From CBDCYS01 sp965226245 (GTDB lineage: Bacteria > Acidobacteriota > Terriglobia > Bryobacterales > UBA6623): DNA of 64,000 nt. The stretch's first letter is position 1; each line of letters opens with the position of its first letter. Positions 1-8,139 of the stretch are shown piece after piece. Below the pieces are notes generated by a model that did no database searches, had not been told where the DNA came from, and worked only from the letters and a program-made list of their open reading frames with translations. A program made the position numbers and the translations under genes. Location of the stretch: positions 5,332,001 through 5,396,000 of the forward strand of contig CBDDCL010000015.1 of NCBI GenBank assembly GCA_965226245.1, given 5' to 3'.

Positions 1-650
1 CCGTCCATGGTAACTTCGTCCTTGCCGCCAAAACAGAGCCCGAGCGAGAGGGCGTCCATGAGCTGCAAGAGCCGGGCGTGAGGATTGAGGTTCGGCGGCT
101 CGACTGCGGCTGACCACGCGGGATCCCGGCGCATTCGAGTGATCAGCCTTTGCTGGGTCGACTTCTGTTCCACAACAAACTGTTTAGCCTGCTCAAGTTC
201 GACCCCCGTCGGCGGAGGCCAGGAGCCGGGCGCTCCAAACAGGGGGTGTCGAAAGGACTCATCCACTTCGACCTCGCAGCGATAAACGTGCAGCCAATAA
301 GCATGCAAACTAATCAGCAGCGCGGCATAGGGATGCTCTTGCTCGAAACGAGGCACGCCCAGTCTCCACCGCTCGAAGCCCTGTTGTTGGGTCAGTCCGG
401 TGAGGTGAAGCGGCAGGCCGTCTTCGGGATCGATCTCCGGGTCAGCCTCCCACTCCCACCAGCCGTTGTCGTGTTCGGCAATACCGAAAATCGCTTCGGC
501 GCGCCATAGCTCGGATTGCGCCGAGGGCAAGTAGTATCCAGGCTGGCTGAATGCCTCGTTGCCCCAATGGGAGGCAAGGTATCCCGAGACGGCCGCACGG
601 TCGGGCTGGCTGATGAGCCAGATCTGGTTGTCGACGCGTCGTTTGAGCAT
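1..650 (-). CDS. DUF3891 family protein, partial (C-terminus off the left edge)
   Basis: An open frame runs from an ATG at 650 to the window edge without a stop, giving 216 codons. The product begins MLKRRVDNQIWLISQPD and continues through SGYLASHWGN, then IAEHDNGWWEWE, then HPYAALLISLHA. These match the DUF3891 pattern: an N-terminal substrate-like strand, a HDxGW motif and a paired-His/aromatic core. The family is about 220-260 residues, so only the tail is missing. Its biochemical function is unknown. I see no strong Shine-Dalgarno sequence; the ATG was chosen because the family motif starts a few residues after it. Neighbours give no functional hint, since a decayed sulfatase fragment lies divergently beside it. 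Confidence 0.8.
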   Translation of the reverse strand, partial: MLKRRVDNQIWLISQPDRAAVSGYLASHWGNEAFSQPGYYLPSAQSELWRAEAIFGIAEHDNGWWEWEADPEIDPEDGLPLHLTGLTQQQGFERWRLGVPRFEQEHPYAALLISLHAYWLHVYRCEVEVDESFRHPLFGAPGSWPPPTGVELEQAKQFVVEQKSTQQRLITRMRRDPAWSAAVEPPNLNPHARLLQLMDALSLGLCFGGKDEVTMD

Positions 651-670
651 GAGACGTCTTGAGGCGAGAG

Positions 671-817
671 CCGTTCGAGATCTTCAGCGCGTCAGAGCAG
701 GACCAAGGACGTCTGCCCAACTTCGTTATCCTTCTCGCGGACGACCTCGGTTACTGCGACACAGGGCTTTACGGGTGTCACGAGATTCCTACACCGAACG
801 TTGCGAATGGATCTTAA
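671..817 (+). pseudogene. Sulfatase N-terminal remnant
   Basis: Read from about 671, the plus strand gives RLPNFVILLADDLGYCDTG, then LYGCHEIPTPNVA, then a TAA at 815-817. The PNF(V/I)xxxxDDxGY and IPTPN motifs are the classic start of formylglycine-dependent sulfatases, including the first metal-binding Asp pair. The rest of the roughly 450-residue enzyme, including the CxPSR motif, is absent, and no start codon is evident. It is therefore the stump of a deleted gene. Its stop overlaps the 3-prime end of the convergent DoxX gene, so the deletion junction probably lies near 810. Confidence 0.75.
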
Positions 818-1248
818 CCACTGGCGGCGGTGGCCTCCGAAGTGGCACCCTCACCCCCCCCGGCGTTCCGTGCTTTTCTCTCTCGAAGCCAACCATCAAC
901 TGAGAAGTTGCCCCCACCGCTCGCGGACAGGAAGAGGAATACGAACGAATACAGAGCTGCCAACTCCCCACGGTTCAGGATCGGCCAGAAACCTTGCGGC
1001 GCATGCGCCATGAAGTAAGCGACCGCCAACTCGCCCGACAGGATAAACGCGACCGGCTTCGTCCCCAGCCCGACAATGACTGCGATGCCACCGAAAAACT
1101 CCAGTGCCCCGGCCAGGCCGCTCAGCGACGCCAGTTCGACGGCGTCTAGGCCCAGAAGGCCAAACAGTTTCTGCAATCCATGCTGCAAGAGCAAGAACCC
1201 TGCGATGATACGCAGAAGATTCAGCGAAACCGCTTGGAATCTCTTCAT
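814..1248 (-). CDS. DoxX family membrane protein
   Basis: The product, about 144 residues from MKRFQAVSLNLLRI, has four predicted membrane segments (LLRIIAGFLLLQHGLQKLFG; LAGALEFFGGIAVIVGL; PVAFILSGELAVAYFM; LAALYSFVFLFLSASG). The R-x2-aG-xxFxxHGxqKLFG and FGG patterns are typical of DoxX/terminal-oxidase-like small integral membrane proteins. Family members often act with oxidoreductases, but no partner is adjacent here. I chose ATG 1248, preceded by a GGAGAGG stretch. A TTG at 1293 would add 15 residues that do not look like DoxX. The C-terminal AGGGEGATSEATAASG tail overlaps the sulfatase remnant and may have been created by that deletion. Confidence 0.85.
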   Translation of the reverse strand: MKRFQAVSLNLLRIIAGFLLLQHGLQKLFGLLGLDAVELASLSGLAGALEFFGGIAVIVGLGTKPVAFILSGELAVAYFMAHAPQGFWPILNRGELAALYSFVFLFLSASGGGNFSVDGWLRERKARNAGGGEGATSEATAASG

Positions 1249-1340
1249 AGTTGGCAGCCCCCCCGCCCTCTCCGTTAGTCGGATAGTATCCAAACTCCTT
1301 CAGTAGCGGCGGATGACGGAAACGGACCGTGCTCAGCCCG

Positions 1341-1577
1341 TCACGTCTTCTTCGCCTTCTTCGCCGCCCTCCGGTGGGCTGCCCACCACTTCTTCATCCC
1401 CTCGCTCCGGCGTTTCCGCGCCTCAGCCAACATCCGAGGCCTCTTGCGCACTTTCTTATTGGCAACCTTCTTCCCTGAACCCGGCGGCCGCCCTCACCGA
1501 GGACGTCCCTGCAACACCGCAATCGCCTGATCCAAGCGATCCCGCTCTGCAATCAACAATTCAAGAACATCAGCCAT
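1341..1577 (-). pseudogene. Small basic protein gene with an in-frame TGA
   Basis: From ATG 1577 the frame reads MADVLELLIAERDRLDQAI, then AVLQGRPR, then TGA at 1496-1494. It stays open in the same frame as GRPPGSGKKVANKKVRKR, then MLAEARKRRSEGMKKWWAA, then HRRAAKKAKKT and a TGA stop. The two-part layout is a short coiled-coil head, then GRPPGS followed by a Lys/Arg-rich (S/A)EARKRxxEGMKKxWAA tail. It resembles small histone-like or AT-hook-like proteins common in Acidobacteria (recognition from memory). Both halves share one frame, so a single nonsense change explains the break. TGA is also the terminal stop here, which argues against recoding. Confidence 0.65.
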
Positions 1578-1579
1578 AG

Positions 1580-1883
1580 GGCCGCAAGCCTACCACCTTC
1601 TACCCATAGATCTCAATTAGCAGCGTAGGTAAACACTAGCTAGCCGACAAGGGAGGATCTATCCGCGGAATCTCACGCAGCTCCCACGTGACCAGAGAAT
1701 TGCATACCGGCGGCTTGAATTGACTAGGACGTAACTCCAGGGCTGTTCGAAAAGGACCCGAACGAGGTGGGTGTGGAAGAGCGGCCTCCGGCGGCTGGCC
1801 GAATGCCGCCTCCGACTCAAGAAGCCGCCGAGCCGCCGTCGGCTGCAGCGACTGGTTAGGCAGTTGCTTGCTGCTTCGTATTC
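1580..1883. other. Intergenic region, no feature seen
   Basis: About 300 bases with no coding-like frame on either strand. It includes a GC-rich stretch with several short CCGCC/GGCGG complements but no clear terminator, RNA gene or repeat. Confidence 0.5.
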
Positions 1884-2534
1884 TTAGGGATCTCGCCCTC
1901 CCTCAGATCCCTCAGCGGTGGCGCTGGCGGTTTCGGTGGGGGTTTCGGTTTGTCGTCTGGCATTTGCGTCTCCCTGGTAAACATCAATGTGGAGCGGCTC
2001 GACGACCTGGACCTTCCGCACCGGTTCAGAGACCAAGCGGCGGCTGACTGCGTATGGCAAGAAGGCGATCGCTGTCAGTATAACGCACACAATGAGTGAA
2101 GCATTCGCACTAAACAGGTACTCGGATTTGACCGTGTTGACATCGGCGTTTCTATCTGCCGCCTCTGCGTAGAGACGTTCTTCGTAATTCGCGTATTCAA
2201 CATCCCCCTCGTGCGCTCCACCGCCATGATTGGTGTGCCATTCGCGAAGCTGGTCGCGGTATTCCTTCCGTTGGAGCGCAAACGGCATGGCCTTGTACAC
2301 GTGTCCGTGATACGCGCGGATCAAGAAATACGCGGCTCGAACGAAGTAGCCAACACCTCCAGTGACTGCTATCCAGAAGAATACGGATGGAAGGGTAGGC
2401 ATGAGTTCCATCGACTGCGACATGGTTGCAAGTAGCCCTCCGATGACCATTAGAAGTCCCAATGGCAGGCCCACGGCGCCACGGAGCCGTTCCTTGTGTT
2501 CCAACTCGGACTTGTACAGCTCCTCGAAAGTCAT
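1884..2534 (-). CDS. Hypothetical membrane protein with cytoplasmic linker
   Basis: A 216-residue product I do not recognise. Three hydrophobic segments are visible: GLPLGLLMVIGGLLATM (about residues 22-38), FFWIAVTGGVGYFVRAAYFLI (about 52-72) and ASLIVCVILTAIAFLPYAV (about 144-162). A charged region with HTNHGGGAHEGDVEY lies between the second and third. The C-terminal 50 residues are polar and Thr/Glu-rich. The ATG at 2534 has only weak ribosome-binding sequence. It stands alone with intergenic DNA on both sides, so the context gives no role. The coherent membrane topology argues that it is a real gene. Confidence 0.65.
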   Translation of the reverse strand: MTFEELYKSELEHKERLRGAVGLPLGLLMVIGGLLATMSQSMELMPTLPSVFFWIAVTGGVGYFVRAAYFLIRAYHGHVYKAMPFALQRKEYRDQLREWHTNHGGGAHEGDVEYANYEERLYAEAADRNADVNTVKSEYLFSANASLIVCVILTAIAFLPYAVSRRLVSEPVRKVQVVEPLHIDVYQGDANARRQTETPTETASATAEGSEGGRDP

Positions 2535-2942
2535 CCCAACTGGACCGTAATCTGCCTGACTCTTGTTTAAGGCGGCAATCGCTGTTCACATGGTGGCTCG
2601 AACCGGCGACACTATTCATGATGCTCCCGCTCAACGGACGAGTCAATAGCAAATCGCGCGGCCCGTCTGTCGCCCGTCGTTCGGTACCGGCCCAATTGGT
2701 CCGCCCTACAGCCCAGGGTTGACTGAAGATTCCGAACTCCCGGATCGTCGGCCATGCGGAAGCGATCCAGGATTGGCCTTCCAAACTGACCCGCTAGCAG
2801 TCAGTCCGCGGATGCAAAGCACGTATCGGCTAACTAAGCGCCCACCTGGACCTGGTAGCTTAGAAGCTGGTTAGGGGGCTCGCCCGGCGAATGGGCGTGT
2901 GCTTCGCCGCGGTCTGATCCGCTTCCTCTGAACTTTTGCCTT
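2535..2942. other. Intergenic region, no feature seen
   Basis: Some 400 bases between divergent genes. Short open frames on the minus strand are antisense artefacts with biased composition. No repeat, RNA gene or recognisable promoter was found. Confidence 0.5.
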
Positions 2943-4304
2943 GTGCGTCAAACCGAAGCCGATCCCTATCAGCTTGCCGTCTCCGCCGTCCGGAATCCGC
3001 CCCGAACGCTGGCCGGGGCGCTGCGCCATGTCGGGCCGGGGTTGATTCTGGCCGCCACTGTCGTTGGTTCCGGCGAGCTGATCGTCACAACGGTGCTGGG
3101 AGCCGAAACCGGCTATGTGCTGCTTTGGCTGATTCTGCTGAGTTGCGCGGTCAAGGTCGTGGTGCAGCACGAGCTGGGCCGGTTTACGATCGGGACCGGC
3201 GCGACAACGCTGGAAGCACTTAACAAGATCCCCGGGCCGCGAGTTCGTGTCAGTTGGGTCATTTGGCTTTGGCTGATCATGGTGGGCTCGCTGATGTTTT
3301 CCATTGGAGGGATGTTCGGAGCGATCGCCGAGGTGATGCATCTGGTCGCACCCGCTGTCCCCATCGATTTTTGGGTTCCCTTGGTGGGCGTCGTGACGCT
3401 CGGTCTGCTTTACTTTGGCCGTTATGGGCTGATCGAAAAGGCGTCACTGGTTCTTGTCGGAACTCTCACGCTGATGACGGTAGCCGGGATGTTTTTGCTG
3501 CTGAAGCGGCCCGACCTGTTCTCCTGGTCCGACGTCGCGGATGGACTGCGGTTTCGGCTTCCCTCCGGGGGCCTTTCAACGGCGCTGACAGTTTTCGGAG
3601 CCACCGGCGTCGGGGCGGCGGAGCTGGCGACCTATCCCTACTGGTGCATCGAGAAGGGCTACGCGCGGTTCACCGGTCCGAACGACGGAAGCGAAGCCTG
3701 GCGAAAGCGTGCCCATGGCTGGGTCGGCGTCATGGGTCTGGATGTTGTTTTGTCGCTCTTTGTCTACACGTTCGCGACCGTGGCTTTCTTTCTGCTGGGG
3801 GCAGGGGTGCTCCATGGTCTCCAAACGATTCCTCAGGGGGCGGACACGATTCGTTCCCTGTCGAGGATGTATAGCGAGACTCTCGGGACCTGGTCCATGC
3901 CGCTGTTTCTGATCGGGGCGGTGGCTGTACTTTACTCGACGGTGTTCGCCTTGACGGCGGCCTATAGCCGTTTGACCGCCGATTTTCTCGGATTGGCCGG
4001 TTTGTTCGACAGGACCGATTACGTTCAGCGAACTCGCTACGTGAACCGAGCCCTGATCGCATTCTTGATTGGTCCCTGCATCACCTTCTACTTCATCCGC
4101 GAGCCGGTCCTGATGGTCAAGGTCGGCGGAATCACGCAAGCGGTTCTGTTGCCCATCCTGGGCTTCTGCACGCTCTATTTGCTGCGGCATCACTTGCCGA
4201 AGGCGATCGCGCCTTCGCGGAGTCTCTATTTGGCATTGTGGGCGACTTCGTCGGTGATGCTGCTGGTTGTGCTGGGCGCGGTCTACCTTCAGCTCAGCGG
4301 CTAA
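2943..4304 (+). CDS. Nramp-superfamily transporter lacking canonical metal motifs (paralogue 1)
   Basis: A 453-residue inner-membrane protein with about eleven hydrophobic helices. Nramp-like features are the GPGLILAATVVGSGELI start of helix 1, the KVVVQHELGRF segment and the overall length. Canonical Nramp transporters carry DPGN in helix 1 and MPH in helix 6 for Mn/Fe binding. Here helix 1 reads VGSGELI, and the helix 6 region reads GVGAAELATYPYW. The substrate is therefore uncertain, and classical Mn/Fe transport should not be assumed. Start is GTG 2943. It is monocistronic, and a close paralogue lies at 29500-30867 with the same replacements. A CCGGC/GCCGG hairpin at 4316-4330 follows the stop and could end transcription, although no T-tract is present. 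Confidence 0.85.
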   Translation: MRQTEADPYQLAVSAVRNPPRTLAGALRHVGPGLILAATVVGSGELIVTTVLGAETGYVLLWLILLSCAVKVVVQHELGRFTIGTGATTLEALNKIPGPRVRVSWVIWLWLIMVGSLMFSIGGMFGAIAEVMHLVAPAVPIDFWVPLVGVVTLGLLYFGRYGLIEKASLVLVGTLTLMTVAGMFLLLKRPDLFSWSDVADGLRFRLPSGGLSTALTVFGATGVGAAELATYPYWCIEKGYARFTGPNDGSEAWRKRAHGWVGVMGLDVVLSLFVYTFATVAFFLLGAGVLHGLQTIPQGADTIRSLSRMYSETLGTWSMPLFLIGAVAVLYSTVFALTAAYSRLTADFLGLAGLFDRTDYVQRTRYVNRALIAFLIGPCITFYFIREPVLMVKVGGITQAVLLPILGFCTLYLLRHHLPKAIAPSRSLYLALWATSSVMLLVVLGAVYLQLSG

Positions 4305-4377
4305 CTGAACAACTACCGGCTGAAGGCCGGCAGACTCGTGTGCGGCTGAAAGTCACCTGAAGCGTGGCTTGGCCGAA

Positions 4378-4486
4378 ACAGAGCCCCGCCCGCAAGTGTG
4401 CGGTCGAGGGTAGTCAGTGCTTCGGGGCCGCCATCGGAATGCGGTCACTGCCAGACTGGACCGCACCCTTGCGGGCGCGGCTCTGT
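4378..4486. repeat. Palindromic intergenic element
   Basis: Arms at 4378-4405 and 4459-4486 are near-perfect inverted repeats of about 28 bases. The left arm begins ACAGAGCCCCGCCCGC and the right arm ends GCGGGCGCGGCTCTGT. The 53-base loop holds nothing coding. The arm shares the CAGAGCC(C/G)CG start found in other dispersed repeats of this window, near 32, 15010, 40742 and 49392. The rest of the 4305-4625 gap shows no gene. Confidence 0.7.
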
Positions 4487-4625
4487 TCAGAACCCTCGCT
4501 CGAAGCTGACCGCCTGAAAGGCAGTGGGTTTAGACCTGGCGATTGAAACTGACAGCCTGCGGCTGACAAGCCCGGTTTGAAGGTTGCCTTTCAAATGAGA
4601 TAAGATCCGTGTCGAGGTAATCTCC

Positions 4626-5561
4626 ATGTTCCAGACACGGCGCCGCTTTTTGAGCGCTCCTCTCGTAGCCACGGCGGCAGCCGCCGCTCAATCGCCGAAG
4701 GACGATATTTCGCTGGCGAGCCGGTCGCTGGTTCGCAGCTTCCGGGCGGGCAAGTGGAAGAATCTTGACTTGCCGCGGATTTTGCGCGAGGAGCTGGGGA
4801 TCAACGGGCTGGAGTACGTCAACACGTTTTTCGAAAATCCCACGCTGCGTTACCTGCGGCAGTTGAAACGGAACTGCGCCGACCACGGCGTCACTTCCGT
4901 TCTAATCATGGTCGACGGCGAAGGCGATACCGCTGCTCTCGACCGGCAAGAACGCATGCGGGCCGCGGTGGCGCATCGCAAGTGGGTCGACATTGCCCAT
5001 TATCTTGGCTGCCATGCGATTCGGTGCAACATGCGCGGCGGCCGGAGCGAATGGAAGCAGGACACGGATTTGGTCAGCCGGGCGGCCGAATCTTTCCAGG
5101 ACTTGCTCGATTACGCAAAAGGCTCGGGCCTGAATATTCTGATCGAGAATCACGGGGGGGCCTCGTCCGATGCTGATCTGCTAGCGTCGCTGATGAAAAA
5201 AGTGGGTGATCCGCGCTTTGGGACGCTTCCGGATTTCGGCAATTTCAACGAGGGCGACGACCCTTATGAGGGTACCCGCAAGCTCATGCCGTATGCGATG
5301 GGCGTGTCGGTGAAGGCGGCCTGGACGCCTGAAGAAACGCATCCAGGCTGGGATCTGAACAGACTGATTGAGATCGCCCGGCAGTCCGGCTATCACGGTT
5401 TCTGGGGAATCGAGTCGAGTTACGGCCGCCCGCGCCGCCGGTCTGGGCAGCGGGGGCGGACAGAATCCCAACTGTCGGCGGAACAAACCTGGGAGCAGGA
5501 CAAGAAAGGCGTGATGCTGACGAAGGCCGTGCTTGAGAGCACTGTAGTGAAGAAGGGATGA
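4626..5561 (+). CDS. Tat-exported sugar phosphate isomerase/epimerase-like TIM barrel
   Basis: A 311-residue product opening with a twin-arginine-type leader (MFQTRRRFLSAPLVATAAAA). It continues as a xylose isomerase-like/AP endonuclease 2 TIM barrel. Visible metal-site-type segments are LNILIENHGG (Glu), FGTLPDFGNFN (Asp) and YHGFWGIESSYG (Glu). Members of this group are usually sugar isomerases, epimerases or related enzymes. The exact substrate cannot be read from sequence. It lies 78 bases ahead of a DUF1080 gene on the same strand, and both types recur together in gene sets for exported sugar or glycoside handling, so an operon is likely. The ATG at 4626 starts a proper leader. Confidence 0.82.
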   Translation: MFQTRRRFLSAPLVATAAAAAQSPKDDISLASRSLVRSFRAGKWKNLDLPRILREELGINGLEYVNTFFENPTLRYLRQLKRNCADHGVTSVLIMVDGEGDTAALDRQERMRAAVAHRKWVDIAHYLGCHAIRCNMRGGRSEWKQDTDLVSRAAESFQDLLDYAKGSGLNILIENHGGASSDADLLASLMKKVGDPRFGTLPDFGNFNEGDDPYEGTRKLMPYAMGVSVKAAWTPEETHPGWDLNRLIEIARQSGYHGFWGIESSYGRPRRRSGQRGRTESQLSAEQTWEQDKKGVMLTKAVLESTVVKKG

Positions 5562-5639
5562 CCGCGGCCGAATGGAGACCGGAAGGTCGAAAGGCGAGCA
5601 GGCGGCGAGGGTTCCCGGTGGCGACGGCAAGGAGCGCAT

Positions 5640-6596
5640 ATGATTGCCAATGGAATTGGAAACATTCTGTCCAGAATAGGTATTCTCCTGCTTTCGGCGG
5701 GAGCTGTTTTTGCAGCAGGCGACTTCGAGGGCAGGTGGGACTTAACGGAAAAAGCACAGGGCCGGGAGTACGCGTCTTGGCTGGAAATCAGCAAGAAAGG
5801 CTCCGGCTGGACGGGCCGGTTGCTTTCCCGCTCCGGCCATGCCATGCCCGCGAAAGTGCTTGTCGAGGGGGACGAACTCAATGTTGTCATGCTCGACGAC
5901 AACCCCGAACGTCAACGGCCTTCGAACCGCAAATGGCCTGCCTTGACAGGACGGCTCGTGGAGGGAAAACTCGAAGGAACCGGCAGCGACTCCCGGGGAA
6001 GGCCGTTTGAGTGGACAGGTTCGCGGGCTCCGGACCGCTCGGAGGGCTGCGGCCGCAAAGTCACCTGGGGTAAACCGATCCAAATATTCAACGGGAAAGA
6101 CCTCGGCGGCTGGCAACCCATGCCGGGCCGGCGTCCGAGCCAGTGGATGGTGAACGACGGCGTGCTCGCGAATAAAGACAGCGGCGCCAACTTGCGCACC
6201 ACGGGCACGTTTCGGGACTTCAAGCTGCAGGCCGAATACAAGGTCCCCGAGGGCAGCAATAGCGGCATCTACCTGCGGGGGCGCTACGAAATGCAGGTCG
6301 TCGATCAATACGGGCGCCCGCCTCACTCTCGGGGCAACGGCGGGATCTACGGCTATATCGCGCCTACGGTCAACGCGGTCAAACCCGCGGGCGAGTGAAA
6401 TACGCTCGACGCAACGATCATCGGATACCGCGTGACGATCGTCCTCAACGGGCGGAAAGTGGTCGACGGAAAGCTGATTGACGGCATCACCGGCGGGGCG
6501 ATCGACAGCAACGAAGCGGCGCCCGGGCCTATTTTGCTGCAAGGCGACCACGGGCCTGTCTATTACCGCAACGTTGTTTTGACTCCGGCGAAGTAG
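5640..6596 (+). pseudogene. DUF1080 (3-keto-disaccharide hydrolase-like) gene with internal TGA
   Basis: ATG 5640 follows AAGGAG at good spacing and opens a signal peptide. The DUF1080 fold follows: IFNGKDLGGWQPM, WMVNDGVLANK, NSGIYLRGRYEMQVVDQYG and GGIYGYIAP. Translation stops at TGA 6396-6398 after KPAGE. The same frame then stays open as NTLDATIIGYRVTIVLNG, then GGAIDSNEAAPGPILLQGD, then GPVYYRNVVLTPAK and TAG at 6594-6596. Relatives have Trp just after the Gly-Glu pair, so TGG to TGA is the simplest change. The C-terminal third of the beta-sandwich would be lost. Either this is a true pseudogene or a sequencing error. In the intact state it would be a secreted carbohydrate-active protein partnering the isomerase upstream. 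Confidence 0.85.
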
Positions 6597-6629
6597 AGCT
6601 TTTGCCCGTGGCAGAAGCGTGCACGGGCG

Positions 6630-6721
6630 AAAAAGGGGGACTGCCACCAATTTCCGCTTCTCCAATCCATTTCTAAATCAGCGCTTCGTCGAAAGGAAAT
6701 TGGCTGGCTGTACCCTTTTTT
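6630..6721. repeat. Imperfect inverted repeat after the DUF1080 gene
   Basis: The left arm at 6630-6655 runs from AAAAAGGGGGACTGCC to CAATTTCC. The right arm at 6695-6721 is its imperfect complement, ending in a CCCTTTTTT tract. The structure could act as a bidirectional terminator, but it also looks like a short mobile hairpin repeat. Confidence 0.55.
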
Positions 6722-6730
6722 CGCGTAGTC

Positions 6731-7473
6731 GGACTTGCACCACGGGCTGCCACGCGCGGTTCCGCAACGTTCAGGATATCTTCTGCGACTTTCGTGACGG
6801 ATTTCTCGGTAACACGATCATCAGCCTGTCGGTCGTGCCCGCGAACCGCCGGAAGGGCGCTAGCACGGCTACCGAGCCATGTTTGGGCCTGCAGTTAGCG
6901 CGGCATTATTATTTCGAGGAGTTCCGGCGTTTCGAACTGAGACAATCTCAGTTGTTTATGTTCGCCGAGGCGACCTTTCGCGAAGAGCCCCCGGGAGTGT
7001 AGCGTGTCCGATGTGGCCGTGGAGACTGGGATTGTACAGACCTCCCACAATTCAACTACACCGAGCGATCGCAAAACCCGCCGATTTGAGTGGCCTAGAA
7101 TTCGCGGCTAGCGGGCGAACAGCAAGACCTCATAACGAGATCACGTGAGCGCGGGCCACCGCGGGCAGTGAAAGCGCAGGTGCCAAGGTAGAGGGGCGCA
7201 AGCTTCCCTGCCCGGGGCTTCCGCGGCTGTTGATCCACCATCGCCCCGTCAGGTTAGCAGAGATCCGGGGACAGACCGGCTAGTGGCTTGGCGCCAGCGA
7301 ACGGTGGATTTCAACCACTCGCCTGGACAGACCAACGTCTCATTCAAAACGACTTACGAAGACTTGTAGATTGGCGACCCGATTGCCAGTGAATTCGAGT
7401 GGGCTGACACGGCAACTCACCCGGTGCAACGGCTTGCCGGGCCGGCAGCGTTTTGACTCGCATGGAGGATCTT
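6731..7473. other. Long intergenic or decayed stretch without a recognisable gene
   Basis: About 740 bases. Small open frames (for example 6619-7002 and 6879-7148) have no family resemblance, no ribosome-binding site and no amphipathic or motif structure. It is probably relict DNA, in line with the decayed genes on both sides. Confidence 0.5.
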
Positions 7474-7815
7474 ATGCCACTATTCAGAATCGTCGCTTTA
7501 GTCGCTGCTCTGCCATTGCTAGCGGCGGGTCAGTTTGTTGGTGCGGGTCTGCTGGACTCAGTCGGCGATTCAGATGTGCTTCGAACGCCGGGTTTCAACG
7601 GCAAAATCGGTCTGCCGAGAACCCGAAATTCGCCACCGGCTCCGGCGGGCGGTATTCTCTCCACTCCGAGCCCGAGAACGCGCCGACCGTCCGTACTCAG
7701 ACCGCCGAGCGTCGGCGAGATGATTCTTGCGATGCCCAGACGGAGCCCCCGGACGCGGTCAAACCGCTCGCGCAGTTGCCTGATGGAACCAGACGAGACA
7801 GCGGCAGCCAAGTAG
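7474..7815 (+). CDS. Putative exported short protein, doubtful
   Basis: ATG 7474 is preceded by GGAGG at ideal spacing. It begins MPLFRIVALVAALPLLAAGQ, a convincing signal peptide with an A-G-Q cleavage region. The remaining roughly 95 residues are Pro/Arg/Ser-rich (TRNSPPAPAGG, SPRTRRPSVLRPPS), with no fold I recognise. The start signals look real, but the body may be shifted out of its original frame. Neighbouring frames in the same stretch are also open, so this may be a decayed secreted-protein gene. Confidence 0.35.
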   Translation: MPLFRIVALVAALPLLAAGQFVGAGLLDSVGDSDVLRTPGFNGKIGLPRTRNSPPAPAGGILSTPSPRTRRPSVLRPPSVGEMILAMPRRSPRTRSNRSRSCLMEPDETAAAK

Positions 7816-7921
7816 GGCCCGATGGGAGTGGCTTACTTATCCAAATCCTTCCAGGAGTCGAGATGGGCAGCGCCGTTCGTCAAGAACGGAAGGATTAGTT
7901 TAGTTCATACCAAGTCTAGAT

Positions 7922-8139
7922 CTAGACCGGTAAAGTGCGCGTCAAGCTCAGCCGGCTCTGGGCCAGCTCTGTCGCCTTGGCTTCGGCTTCTTCTTTGGTC
8001 GCTCCTTTCGTGCGGGCGATGTTGGCGCCAGGGGAGACGTTGTCCGCCTTGCAGATGTACTTCTCCCCCAGCTTCTAGGAAATCAAACGAACGGGCCAGC
8101 CAGCTCGATAGTGATTTCGCTATATTCTTCCGGTTTCAT
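7922..8139 (-). pseudogene. Small conserved-type protein gene, frameshifted and interrupted
   Basis: ATG 8139 opens MKPEEYSEITIELAG and hits TGA after PFV. Shifting one base gives AGWPVRLIS, then a TAG where an aromatic residue is expected, then KLGEKYICKADNVSPGANIA, then ATKEEAEAKATELAQSRL and a final TAG at 7922. The pieces assemble into a roughly 70-residue protein with two lesions, one indel and one nonsense change. The start codon overlaps the stop of the sulfurtransferase gene as ATGA, so it was translationally coupled to that gene. Function is unknown. Confidence 0.6.

Noticed and set aside
6396..6398. UGA recoded as Trp or selenocysteine
   Set aside because: TGA is the normal stop of several intact genes in the window, such as the 4626-5561 gene and the IS4-like transposase. 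No SECIS-like stem was seen, so a point mutation or read error is simpler.
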